Notes: generated from the sequence alone by a model not told the origin. DNA of 23,022 nucleotides from Isohypsibius dastychi (GCA_034696485.1 JAQIWT010000336.1:1-23022), one strand, 5' to 3'. Positions 1 through 9,944 are shown, counted from the first letter of the stretch. Program-made: numbers and translations.

Positions 1-821
1 AACAGTATGCCCGTCCGCCCGAGCGTGACGGACATATCGGAAACCGTGCGTCGTACGCGCGTTTTTCCGTGCTTGTTTCCACTAGGATTACCAGAAACCA
101 TTGGCCAACGACATCATTGGATACAGAAAGAAGAACATCTTGCTCTTTTTCCCGTGCCAAAAGCTGATCCAGCTCTAGTGCAGTATGTTCGGACGAGTAA
201 CCTTCACAGAATGGTTTCAGTTGGCTTGTGTAACTCGAAGCTCTCTCCGCGAGCTGTATGCAAATCTCGACGAAGAAAAATTCAATTGCAATGACTAGCA
301 GATCCGCGGTGAGTACCATGGCCCTTGGAATGATGAGCCATGTAGCTCTCGGAATAGTTCAACATCCAAGTTTCAGTTAGGTCAGAAGGCGTGCTTTGCA
401 GCACAACACAGATGTAATAAACGTATTTTGTTTGTAACTGCTAACAAATACGTAAGAATCAGCATTATCTTTGAGGCCCTGCGTCCATGCGTGGCTATTT
501 CATCGACTCTGGTGGAAGCCAGCATAGTCAAGAGACCACGAACTACCTTCTCGGATCTAATAAGAACGACCAGTTCCCAAGCTACACAGTGAAGATGCGT
601 CGCCAATCCAGTGAACGCAATCGCTCGGATGATGAAACTGACTTCTTTTCGTAATTTTGAATAGTGTCGATGAAGTCAGCAGTCGCGAGAATGGAGAGGA
701 GCACCGGAAAGGTCCATCTCGTACAACGAATAATGGCGGACTTCGCGCCAGTCTTGTCAAACGTATCACCAAGTATGTAACGGATATATGGGTTGAATGA
801 AGCGATCATTCGATTCTCCAT
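1..821 (-). pseudogene. Broken gustatory-receptor-like 7TM gene (copy A), cut by the window edge
   Basis: This is a third copy of the receptor family whose intact members lie at 1512-2863 and 5594-6973. It starts at an ATG at 821 (MENRMIASFNPYIRY; the intact copy has MVNRMITPFNPYIRY). The recognisable protein is spread over several frames: TM1 and the DTIQNYEKKS motif in one, then from about 645 a second frame (AWELVVLIRSEKVV), then others. Compared with the 5594-6973 copy I see at least three length changes that break the frame: a 4-nt loss near 645 after EKKS, a gain of about 2 nt near 430 after VTN, and a loss of about 2 nt near 360 after TETWM. The region 90-300 still encodes the LDQLLAREKEQD part of the long intracellular loop. 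The last 60 bases are strongly diverged. The C-terminal exons would lie outside the window. It looks like a decayed duplicate rather than an expressed gene. Confidence 0.75.
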
Positions 822-1511
822 TTCGACATCTATTCCGCGTTTATCCAACCGTTCAAAAAAGCCGCTGGGTCACCAGATTAGACTGCACGAAGTAGAGACT
901 GAGATATACATTGATTCTGTTGAGTTGTGCATCGGAACATGGTCCATACTCTTCCATTTACCAGTACTAATTGCTGGCCTCCTACCATGAGTGGAATTGC
1001 CGTCAGATGGTCTCTTAGGTGTTGGAGTACGTTCCCCAGTGAAGCCTTCACAAGTAGATAGTGCAGGTAAATGTTGATAAGAAGTCAGTGAGAATGCCTA
1101 CGTGGTTGTTCTGTCAAACTAGTTCAGTCATGAAAAGATGACCTTTTAGTCAGCATGTCCGACAGCTGCTACCGAATACTTTCAAACGACTTGAGCAGTT
1201 AGATTGACAGATTATATTTTTATCTACGTTGCAGTTTCACCAATTAACTTCCATTCGCAAGTTAATGAACCGAATTCTGGTGGATCCAGCTTTCTGTCAC
1301 CTGGTTTCTCATATCAGAGTGGTCAAACCTGTTTTTTCGTGAATTCGCTACTAGATAACTGATGTAAAGCGTTAGGTGTAAAAAGCATTCTCACTCGGAC
1401 AAATTTCAGTCTGAAACGTTTGACACTGACTTCGGTGTGCCAAACCGTTTTATGATGAAAAGAAATTTGCAGCTGATTTAAATGGTGAACAGTGCTCGTA
1501 GATAATCGAAT
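822..1511. other. Intergenic: upstream region of receptor copy A and 3' flank of copy B
   Basis: No gene is seen here. About 850-1200 is visibly related to 7010-7330, the upstream region of intact copy C: both carry a GGAACATG, TCCA, ACTCTTCC pattern, a GATGGTCTCTTAGGTGTT or GATGGTCTTCTGGGTGTT block, and an AGTTCAGTC block in the same order. Copies A and C were therefore duplicated with at least 300 bp of 5' flank, which may include promoter elements. The rest, about 1200-1511, is downstream of copy B exon 3 and shows no clear feature. Confidence 0.6.
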
Positions 1512-2863
1512 TCAGGTAACAGAAATGTTCGTCGCTGAGGCTTGGGGTGAAGCGTTATCCTGACTCCGCTCTAAGAGAAAGCATACAATTCCGAGCAGAG
1601 TAGTTAGCAGCTGAAATCAAAGAGAACCTTCCAAGCGAAGCGTAGCAGCAGATTCGCGAAACTCACGGTCATGGCTGCGGAAAGTGTCATGTCCGCAAAT
1701 CCGCCAACGCTGAGAGCATTTGGTCTCATCATTATGGACGGCATCGCATCTCTAACGCGACTCAAGGAGCGGTTTAATTCAGGATCCTGGAACTTGAAAT
1801 CGAAACGGACAATGGTTAAGTTAAACCCAATCATACAGTACGGTACCTTTACGACTGTCCGATTCATCAAAACCTTTGTCCAACATAACTTGACTGGCTC
1901 ACACTACGATAAAACATTTACTGCAGTTAGATTCGAACAACTTTGCGAAACGTTGTTTCTCACATTTTTGAAGACGTTTACCGCTAAAGATATCACGGTT
2001 ACAAGAATTGTGAGATCGCAGAATATGAAAACTGGAGTCTTGGCGATATTGCGTTGATCAAATGCAATAGAATAAATAATTCCGGCCACACGTGAAGAGA
2101 TAATCAGCATTTTACCAAGGATGAATGCAAGGTAAAATTGACCGAAAACTTTATTGGCTGTGGAAAGAAGATGTTCTTGCTCTTTTTCGTGTGCCAATAG
2201 TGCATCAAGCTCTGCCACAGAATCTTTGTCCAAACGACTCTCACAGAATGACCTCAACTGGTTCAAGTAGCTGGAGGCTGTCTCTGCCAGTTGAATACAA
2301 ATTTCGACGAATAAAAATCGGACTGGAAAGATGAGCGACTCTCCAACAAGACCGATCGCTTTTGGAATGATCAGCCAGGCAGCTCTTGGTACGGGCCAAA
2401 ACACCCAGATGACGGTCTGGTCGGACGATGTGTCCAACATGGCAATACAGATTAAAAAGATGCTGTTCCCGATTGTCAGAACATATGCACAAATCAATAT
2501 AATTCGTGCAACTGTTCGTAAACGTGTCGCGTTTTTATTAACGTTGGCAGTAGCCAATTTTTCGACTAGGTCGCAGATCACCTTTCTAGACGCCATTAGG
2601 ACCATGATTTCCCATGAAATACAGAGCAGCTGCGTTGTTAACCCGGTAAAGGTGATAGTCCGAATGATGAAACTACCGGATTTCTTCTCGTAGTTTTGAA
2701 TAGTGTCGATTAGGTCTGCAATCGCATAAATGGACAGAAATACTGGAAACATCCATCTGGTGCAGCGGAGAACTACAGAATCCACACCTGTTAAGCCAAA
2801 CGTCTCACCAAGTAAAAAACGTATGTATGGGTTGAACGGGGATATCATCTCCTTTTTGATCAT
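1512..2863 (-). CDS. Gustatory-receptor-like 7TM chemoreceptor (copy B), three exons
   Basis: The model is exon 1 2863-1964 (exactly 300 codons), exon 2 1786-1667 (40 codons) and exon 3 1610-1512 (33 codons with stop), giving 372 aa. Introns of 177 and 56 bp are GT-AG and both phase 0. Hydrophobic segments lie near residues 33-55, 70-92, 110-135, 155-175, 235-255 and 270-295, and the seventh is assembled across exons 2 and 3 (MTLSAAMT joined to LLTTLLGIVCFLLERSQ). A long polar loop (LDALLAHEKEQEHLLSTANK) precedes TM5. That layout, with the C-terminal TM7 cut by phase-0 introns, is what I know of the arthropod-type gustatory receptor superfamily, so I infer a ligand-gated chemoreceptor. The start is the first ATG after an in-frame stop. 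Without exons 2 and 3 the protein would lack TM7, so a single-ORF call would be wrong. Family assignment is by pattern only; another invertebrate 7TM expansion is possible. Confidence 0.72.
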
Positions 2864-3867
2864 GAAAACGATCTTCCATTCAACCGAAGTGCGAAACTAC
2901 GCCGAGAACAAACTGGCTATTTCATAGTCTCGATCCAGTTCTATTGACTTCACTTTAGCAAGTGATCTGCCTGTTGGGGGAACCGAAACACCCAGTTGGG
3001 GTCAGAATACACACAAACCTGCTAGTGTTTGTCTCCAGGGTGGATGTCCATTGTTGCCACTCTGAGAGAAACACGAACCAACGAGAGGGAGGGTTGATCT
3101 TCGTAGGAGTACCTAAACTCAATAGTTTCCGCCGGCCAATTTCAACATGTCAATATAATTGCCGGCTACCGCAGGCTGCAGTAATGTTGACATGTTGAGT
3201 CAACGCTCAACATATCAACATTACTGCTGGCTACGAGCGTTGTTGTAGACACGAGCTCGAGTTAAAACCTCCCGAACAATTAGCGCTTCAAAACCTAACC
3301 TCAGGACCTTATCAGTCGGAAAACCTACTCACAGTTGTTAAATCATACGTTGAAGTCTCAGTACACAAAGCAGCCCTCATGTCTCTTGGTTTGTCATTCG
3401 TTCGTCATGACCCCACTCATACTCGCCGCTTTCTCATGAGGCAAGATGTAGTTCTCAGATGTATAGGCGAGTCAAATATTAGCCCAAGTTTCAGTATTGA
3501 GCATATCTGTGTTCAAATAAGTGACAAAAGCCACAAACCTGCGAGTGCGAAAGCAGCTGTTACGAAACTCTACCAAGCCAAATCCTCAGCGTTTCTTCTA
3601 ATTTATTGAGATAAGCTATCACATGAAGTTAAAAAAATGTGACGTGTTTTAACCATTGGACCATCGAACAACCACAGGCTGGATCACAAAAATTGCATGC
3701 ATTCAAAAAATCATGTCTCGTCACTAATCGCTCTTTCACAAGTTTTGTCTAATTCTAATTCTTGTACACGTCTCCCTCTATCTATTTCTCTGTCGAATTG
3801 TCACCGGTGTAAATAAGGACGAGTGTAAATTCCTTGTGAAACTCAGAAACGTGACTCCCGCGAACGT
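2864..3867. other. Upstream region of receptor copy B, duplicated at 4978-5400
   Basis: No gene is seen. 2940-3108 matches 4983-5103 (shared TTGACTTCACTTTAGC and TTTGTCTCCAGGGT), and 3290-3510 matches 5175-5395 (shared GTCGGAAAACCTACTCACAG and AAAGCAGCCCTCA). The stretch between, about 3110-3270, is mostly absent from the other copy and holds a hairpin (3143-3197). The 76-codon reading frame at 3379-3609 lies in the duplicated flank, is not conserved as a frame in the other copy, and is not called. 3610-3867 shows nothing clear, apart from a minus-strand AATAAA near 3602 that could serve the Ly6 gene. Confidence 0.6.
3143..3235. repeat. Imperfect hairpin plus a third direct copy
   Basis: CAACATGTCAATATAATTGC at 3143-3162 pairs with GCAGTAATGTTGACATGTTG at 3178-3197 with few mismatches. 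A third copy in the left-arm orientation, CAACATATCAACATTACTGC, follows at 3208-3227, with GGCTAC after both left-type copies. The block lies inside the part of the copy B upstream region that is missing from the related flank at 4978-5400, so it looks like a small insertion, perhaps a MITE remnant. Confidence 0.6.
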
Positions 3868-4395
3868 TCAGCAAGGGCCAATCTTGCTTTTCACGAGAAA
3901 AACGACAAATGTCAATGACAAAACCAAGAGTGTGACTGGCCCTTCAGTCAGCGACGTTCTGTTGCAGAGGTCCGTATCGCAAGTACACACAACGTGTTTT
4001 TTGCCGTTCAAAATTTCTTCCACGCATTTATTTCCCAGGCCTGGTTCACCCGGCCTGCACATTCGGCCCAGATCTGGAGAAAGGGACAAAGTGATTAAAG
4101 GATACTCTAGCTTATTGGGAAAAGAAAGCACCTCCAGTTGCGGGATCTGTGACCTTTCCACAATAAAATATCGACGACGGCGTCGCTAAAGGCCCACCAT
4201 TCGAGCATGTTCTTGTGTCATTTGCAGTTGGTGATTCACAACGCAAACATACATAGCATTTGGAAACACCCGCTCCAGAAATTCCTGAAACAAGGTACCA
4301 GTAATAGTCCGGATCTTGTCTCGAAAACGAAGACGCACCTTACCGATTGGGATAGTTGCGCTGGCCAACATGGCCACCAAAGTCCATGGTTTCAT
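3868..4395 (-). CDS. Ly6/uPAR-family three-finger protein, probably GPI-anchored
   Basis: Three exons: 4395-4344, 4284-4132 and 4073-3868, with GT-AG introns of 59 and 58 bp, both phase 1, giving 136 aa. Residues 1 to about 20 (MKPWTLVAMLASATIPIG) form a signal peptide. The mature part starts KCYVCLRC and contains exactly ten cysteines in Ly6 order (KC, VC, RC, TC, YC, MC, KC, VC, TC, LC), ending in the family signature CTCDTDLCN. A hydrophobic tail (LLVLSLTFVVFLV) followed by a short basic end fits a GPI-attachment signal or a C-terminal anchor. Invertebrate Ly6 proteins are cell-surface adaptors, several of them modulating channels or receptors; which partner applies here cannot be read from sequence. 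The gene lies between duplicated chemoreceptor copies on the same strand. The 59-bp intron begins GTAAGG and the first exon is only 52 nt, so simple ORF calling would miss it. Confidence 0.82.
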
Positions 4396-4849
4396 GGCGT
4401 TTACTTTTGGTGGGGATGTGTGCAAATTTGGGAATCGCGAGGAGGCTAAATGTGACAACTGCACCAGCAGAACCAATATCGACCGCGATCTTCAACTGCC
4501 TAGCAACTATTGTAGTGTGTCGTGTGTCATAAGGGTTGTTTCTGGTTCTGGCGTAGTAAGATCGGATTCATTAGCAGCCATGATAGTCAGCAGGTTAACC
4601 TCCCCCATCTCTTTATCTGGTACGATTTTTGCATTGATCACCCTGCACATAACTTCGTACATGTTTAAATAGAAAGTACAGGTTTCGGTAGAGAGTTCAC
4701 ATTATTCGCCCCTCTCATGAATTGACTCGTTTGAAAAGACACTAGACTTATAATGTAAAAGTCGTTGGGCTAGATTTCATGAATTGCAAAAATGCAAGAG
4801 AACTCAAAAGATTTCCAGTGAAAAATGATTGTGTTTTATCCTACTTCTA
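4396..4849. other. Upstream of the Ly6 gene, no clear feature
   Basis: This stretch separates the Ly6 start from the receptor relic at 4850. The open frames on the plus strand (for example 4316-4672) mostly overlap Ly6 exon 1 in antisense and have no recognisable domain. No RNA gene or repeat is seen. It presumably holds the Ly6 promoter. Confidence 0.5.
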
Positions 4850-4912
4850 GCATGTCACCAATTAGGTAACGTATATATGAATGGATCAAACGGGGATACC
4901 ATCTCGTTTCTC
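4850..4912 (-). pseudogene. Relic of the 5' end of another receptor gene (copy D)
   Basis: Read on the minus strand, this segment encodes FLTRNEMVSPFDPFIYTLPN followed by a stop. It corresponds to the N-terminus of the intact copies (EMISPFNPYIRFLLG in copy B). The nucleotide match to 2820-2875 is clear (both have GGGGATA followed by CATCTC, and AACG/GTATATATG-type stretches), but it stops after about 20 codons. The upstream region (4978-5400) matches the copy B upstream region. The rest of the gene body is missing, and the Ly6 gene lies where it would have been. Confidence 0.65.
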
Positions 4913-5593
4913 GTCAGGAAGACAATCTCCCATTCAAATTGCAAAAACCAAGTAGAAAATAAAATGGCCGTTAAGAATTTTTGGTTCTCTCGAACCAACC
5001 TATTGACTTCACTTTAGCGAGTAATCTGCCTCTTGGGGGAACCGAAACATCTAGTTGGTGCCAGAACACACACAAAACCTGATGATGTTTGTCTCCAGGG
5101 TTAGTGTTTTTGCAGAAACGAGCTAGCATCAGAAACTCGTGAGCAAGGAGCGCGTCACTTCAGGGACCTTTACATCAAGGCTTGACTTCAGGAACTAACC
5201 AGTCGGAAAACCTACTCACAGTTGTTGAATCATACGCTGAAGTGTCAGCACACAAAGCAGCCCTCACGTTTCTTGGTTTGTCATTCGTCAAGATCCCACT
5301 CATACTTGCCGCATTATCATGAGACAACACGTAATTCTCAGATGTATGGGCGAGTCTGATATTATCCCCAGTTTCAGTGTCGAAATACGGCTGTTTCACA
5401 CGGATCTTGTGAAATGTTCTGGCACCCAGACATAAATGCTGTTGTTATGTTGTCAAAGGTCAAAACGCTCAAATGTAATGAAACCCTTAGGCTTAGCCCA
5501 CAATTTCAGAGTGACTTCCAGTCTGAACACAGAAATCAGTGCTTGATGATTAACACTAGAAAGAGATGACGGGGACTGAAACAATCAAATAAA
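4913..5593. other. Duplicated receptor upstream region (copy D) and 3' flank of copy C
   Basis: 4978-5400 is the counterpart of 2935-3510 upstream of copy B. A 74-codon minus-strand frame at 5175-5399 falls in it, but the equivalent sequence at 3290-3500 carries stops, so it is not treated as a gene. 5400-5593 is the 3' flank of copy C and shows nothing recognisable. Confidence 0.55.
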
Positions 5594-6973
5594 CTAGCCA
5601 GAGATATTTCGGCATAATGACATGCAGTTGGTCATCGATATGTTCGTCGCTGGAGACTGAACCGAGCAGTTGTCCTGACTTCGCTCGAACAGAAAACACA
5701 CGATTCCCAACAGCGTAGTAAGCAGCTGCAATAAAAATGTCACTCAACCATGAAGTCCACAGGCAAATATTTCGATATCACCGTTACAGCAGCAGAAAGA
5801 GTCATATCCCCAATGCCACCAAAGCTTAACGCTTGTGGTCTCATCATGATAGCCGGCATAGCATTCCGTACTTGGGCGATTGAGCGTGTGAATTCGTGAC
5901 ACTGAAACAAAAGCTATGTTCTTTCCAAGACAAAACGTTTTACCATAAACAACCGTACTCCAGATTTCGTTTGATCCATAGCCAGAATTTTCGTCCAGCA
6001 CGATCGGACAGGCTCGCACTACAGAAGACCCTTTGCTTCACTGTGACAAATTTGGCAAATCAGCCCCAATTACCTTCTTGTAAATGTTTACCGCAGAAGA
6101 TATCACACATATCAGAATGACAAGCTCAATGAGTATAGAAAGTGACGATTTAACAAGGTTGCTGTGGTCATATGCAACGCTATGCAGCACAAGGGCAACG
6201 CGTGATGTGATCTTAAGAATCTTTCCCACCAGGATTATCAGAAACCATTGGCCAAGGGCATGGTTGGTTACAGAAAGGAGTAGGTCTTGCTCTCTTTCCC
6301 GTGCAAGTAGCTGATCAAGCACCTCTGCAGTACTGTTGTTGGGAAACTGACCTTCACAAAATAGTTTCAGTTGACGTATGAAACTCGAAGCTCGTTTAGC
6401 GAGCTGGATACAAATATCAACGAAGAAAAAATCGATCACAATAACCAACAGTTCTCCGGTAAGAATCATTGTCCTTGGAATGATGAGCCAAGCAGCCCTT
6501 GGAATAGTCCAAAACATCCAAGTTTCGGTAAGGTCAGAAGGCGTGTTTTGCAGCACGACACAGACATAATAAACGATATTTGTAACTGTTAACAAATACG
6601 TGAAAATCAGCATTATTTTTGAAGCCTTTCGTCCACGCGTGGCTGTTTTATCGACTCTGGTGGAAGCCAGCTTTTCCAGAAGGTCACGGACTACCTTCTC
6701 GGATGTCATGAGGACAATCAGCTCCCAGGATACACAGAGAAGATTCGTCGTCAATCCAGTAAATGCAATCGCTCGAATGATGAAACTACCAGACTTCTTC
6801 TCGTAGTTTTGAATGGTGTCGATCAGGTCAATAATCGCGTAAACAGAAAGAAGCACCGGAAAGATCCATCTCGTGCTTCGAATGATATCCGCCCTCGAGC
6901 CGGCTTTGCCGAACGTATCACCAAGTATGTAGCGGATGTATGGGTTGAATGGAGTGATCATTCGATTCACCAT
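5594..6973 (-). CDS. Gustatory-receptor-like 7TM chemoreceptor (copy C), three exons
   Basis: The model is exon 1 6973-6074 (300 codons), exon 2 5901-5782 (40 codons) and exon 3 5725-5594 (44 codons with stop), giving 383 aa. Introns are 172 and 56 bp, GT-AG, both phase 0. The structure is the same as copy B to the codon in exons 1 and 2. TM segments include FPVLLSVYAIIDLID, LIFTYLLTVTNIVYYVCVVL and VILICVISSAVNIY, with TM7 spliced from MTLSAAVT and LLTTLLGIVCFLFERSQ. A long loop before TM5 carries LDQLLAREREQDLLLSVTNH. The tail after TM7 is longer than in copy B and cysteine-containing. As with copy B, the inferred role is an environmental chemoreceptor of the gustatory-receptor-like superfamily. 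No ATG lies further upstream in the frame before a stop; a second ATG four codons in (MITPFNPY) is an alternative start. Confidence 0.75.
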
Positions 6974-7743
6974 TTCGACATCTACTTCGCATTGATACGA
7001 CCATATACAAAGGATATGGTGATGCTAGAGAAAGCAAGAAGTTGAGATTGAAATGTAGTTAGCTTATGCATGAAGGACTCGCTACGAGTCGCGGATCTCG
7101 GAACATGATCCACACTCTTCCGTGAGCCCACACTAAGAGCTGGTCACACATCACGAGTTAAATGCCGCTTGATGGTCTTCTGGGTGTTCTATTACGTTCC
7201 CAAAGGAAGCTATGACTAACAGATGACATTGCAAATAAACTGTCATAAGACATCAGCAAAAGAGCTCCATCTATCACCAGTTCAGTCGTTACAATATGCT
7301 CTTTCTGCCAGCATATTGAAAAACTGCAGTTCTATCTGTTTGCTCCCGGTTTAAACTTCTATTACACGCAACAGATGACGTCGTGGCTAGAGGAAGCTGA
7401 TGGTTCAGGAGACTGTAATGTCAAATCTAGATTCCCATGCAGAGTACAAGCTGCTATGCCTGAATTCCATTATCAGAAACAAGATTATCCATGCAATGAC
7501 GACGAGGAGCGCAAATACCTTTCTGTGTTGGAACAGTCTGTGCATGCTTTTACAGCACAAGCAACAGACCTGCATTCGCAGCTGAAGTTGTTCACTGAGC
7601 AAGCACAAAAACCCCAAGTGATCTGTTTTGACAACATTCTCAATCACTGAAAATCGCGTCCTATCGTCGTGAGGAAGTCAGTCCAATCCAAAGTGGTCAT
7701 CCTAGGACACCTGACACAACTGAACTTGGACATTGCTCTCTGA
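6974..7743. other. Upstream region of copy C, then unassigned sequence before the lipase
   Basis: 7010-7330 is related to 850-1200 upstream of pseudogene A, so it marks a duplicated 5' flank. 7375-7650 is an open plus-strand frame of 91 codons starting with ATG (MTSWLEEADGSGD), polar with a possible helical stretch (ERKYLSVLEQSVHAFTAQA). It has a possible donor (CAA/GTGATC) after 7617, phase 0, that could join it to the lipase exon at 7786, but it has no recognisable domain and no membrane segment. I leave it unassigned: it may be a 5' exon of the lipase, a small separate gene, or chance. Confidence 0.4.
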
Positions 7744-9779
7744 CTGGGTAGTAGAAATCGGCACCCGCGTATTTATCTTCATCAGTTTTCTACTACGTGG
7801 TTCACCGGCAGTTTCCATCACAAGAAAACTGACGTTGATGACCCGAGGCATTGTTTTCAAATCTGTGTCTTGCCGTTCTTTAACCATACGACTGCCGAAT
7901 GGATATTTTCTGCTTTGGTGAAAAATCTTTGGTTTCTGGAAAACGAGCAAAGGATGGCCCACATTTATGATTATCAGACTGATTTTAAGGATCTTGACGT
8001 TGCGTTTGTCGCTAAGTATCGTGAACCAGAACCACCAACTCAAAAGCGCCGAAGTACTGGAGTCACTCATCGGCCATCTCGAAGTAGAAACGAGCAAACG
8101 TCATACAAAGCTCCTGGATCGGAAGAAAGTTGTAAGAGGAGATCGTCCGCTGATCATGTTCATCACTCAAGGAGACGGAGAAGGAGAGGAGCCTCTTTGA
8201 TTCTGAATCCATTCAGACGGATTGGAAATCTCCTGGCTTATCCGGGCTCATGGAAAACTATTCAGAAGATGGTTAAAGATGGTCTGGATGACGGAAGATA
8301 CAAACTGGCAACTGAGGTAAGAGTTTGCGATAATTAAAGAAGAACAAACCAGAAACAAACGAAAACAGAAATGCAATTTGTCCAAATTTCCGATGTTCTC
8401 TATTTTTATGAAAAAATGAAGTCTCACCAATCAATTTTCATGACGAATCAAATTCAAAACGTCATTTCACATTTTTTGGAATTCACGTTTTTTTTTGTTG
8501 CAACCTTAGCACGATGCCAAGCGAGCGAAAATCGAAACAGCGGATGGAAATTATCTTGACACAATGATAGTCGATCAACGTTGGAGGGGAAACGAAAACG
8601 ATAAAGGCAACATATTAATGATATGCTGTGAGGGAAACAGCGGATTCTACGAAATCGGTGGAATGTGGACAGCTCTACAAGTCGGCTACTCGACTATCGG
8701 ATGGAATCCACCCGGTTTTCTGAATTCAACGGGAAGTCCATATCCCAGACAAATCCAGTTGGCCATTGACGCGGTAATGCAATTTGCGATTGATTCGCTT
8801 AAATTCCCTGAGAACCAGATTATCGTCTTCGGTTATTCAATCGGTAAACATCAAACAAAAGTTGCAAGTTGCAGAAAAGTATAAAAAACATCTGTAATTG
8901 ATCTTCTTCAGGCGGTTATCCGGCAACATGGGCGGCAACACAGTATCCTGCAATCCGGGGGCTGATTCTCGATGCTACATTCGATGAGCTCTTTCCTGTC
9001 GTTCTTTCACATTTGAGGGGCAAAATCAGAAGTATCATGCAGTTCATTGCTCACGAAGGTCAGAACCTCAACATCGCCCAAATGCTGGAAATTTTCGATG
9101 GACCAGTTGGATTTATCCGACGAAGCAAAGATGAGATTATTGGGACCAACACTGAGAACGGCTACATCAATCATACCAATTTTCTCGTGAAGAAGTTTTT
9201 GGCTAGAAGATACCCCGAAATCGTCAACGAGGAAACTTTTCCTGTTTTGGATGATTATCTGAACTTGTACGACGCGACCCAGGGTAAGAAGTAGAGTAGG
9301 TACTTGTTAAAGTCTACTGAAGTGTGAGATACCAGCAAGAAGCGAAAAATGTGGAATTTTATGTTCACCATCGCCAGATCTGGGCGAAGTAAGCTGAAAA
9401 ACGTGACTCAAAAAAACACCTTATTACGCACTCCGGTGTGACTTTTTTGTCTACGTTCGATTAAATTTCAGTTTCAGTATCTTCGCAAAACTGTTCCATT
9501 TGTGCTGATTTTATTTTGTTTTATGCAGACAACCTGTTGAATCAGTTTGTGGTGAAATGCCCTGCCTGCCCGAACCTTCTGAAGACATACCTTAAAGATC
9601 ATGCAAACAGCCGGAACAAATTTCCCGTTGAGGTTGGCAAGTCGTGGGACTTGAACACGAGAGAGCATGTCTGCTTGCATCTTGCCGAAAAACATTTGAC
9701 AACTTGTCCGGGATTGCATGTCGACCCACTGCCAGTTCATCTCCTGAAAGAACCATGGAACGCATTTTCAAATCAATGA
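7744..9779 (+). CDS. ABHD16A: ABHD16-type alpha/beta-hydrolase (phosphatidylserine lipase family), 5' end unresolved
   Basis: Exons: open frame from 7744 (possible acceptor before 7786) to 8316, then 8510-8843, 8912-9283 and 9529-9779, all joined by GT-AG introns with consistent phase (0, 1, 1). ABHD16 landmarks run in order: ENEQRMAHIYDYQTDF, YPGSWKTIQKMV, GNYLDTMIVDQRW, ICCEGNSGFYEIGG, GWNPPGFLNSTGSP, the nucleophile motif GYSIGG (Ser), LILDATFDELFP, FIRRSKDEII (candidate catalytic Asp) and LHVDPLPVHLLKEPW (candidate catalytic His). In animals the family hydrolyses phosphatidylserine to lysophosphatidylserine at ER membranes. The catalytic triad looks complete, so the domain should be active. 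What is missing is the N-terminal region with two membrane segments, which I could not find with confidence. A short frame at 7755-7829 (YLSSSVFYYVVHRQF) resembles the end of the first one but is out of frame. An AATAAA lies at 9892. ABHD16A versus ABHD16B cannot be settled, and neither can 5' truncation versus unseen exons. Confidence 0.85.
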
Positions 9780-9891
9780 CGAGACCGCTTTCATTCAACT
9801 GTGGCATCTTCATTTTGCTCGCCGGCTGAGAAGATCTGCTTTTATAGATTCTGAAAGGATACGACCACACCAGGAAATGCCTACGTTTTAA

Positions 9892-9897
9892 AATAAA
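9892..9897 (+). terminator. Polyadenylation signal AATAAA for the lipase gene
   Basis: An exact AATAAA hexamer lies 113 nt after the lipase stop codon, on the same strand, with no other candidate between. Confidence 0.6.
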
Positions 9898-9944
9898 AAA
9901 CCAGAACCCATGCTCCAAAAACTACGCTGTCTGAAGCTTTTTTG

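Noticed and set aside
1604-1870. Minus-strand frame of 88 codons read as its own gene
   Set aside because: It is exon 2 of copy B read through both flanking introns; the spliced version matches copy C exactly in length.
1671-2057. Plus-strand frame of 128 codons
   Set aside because: It lies antisense to exons 1 and 2 of receptor copy B, whose splice sites and homology to copy C are consistent.
5744-6019. Minus-strand frame of 91 codons
   Set aside because: It is out of frame with copy C exon 2 and is explained by intron plus exon sequence.
7405-7647. Minus-strand frame with a hydrophobic stretch, possibly a small membrane protein
   Set aside because: It is the antisense of a polar plus-strand frame of similar length, and neither has recognisable homology.
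7702-8097. Minus-strand frame of 131 codons
   Set aside because: It overlaps the lipase exon in antisense, and the lipase homology decides the strand.
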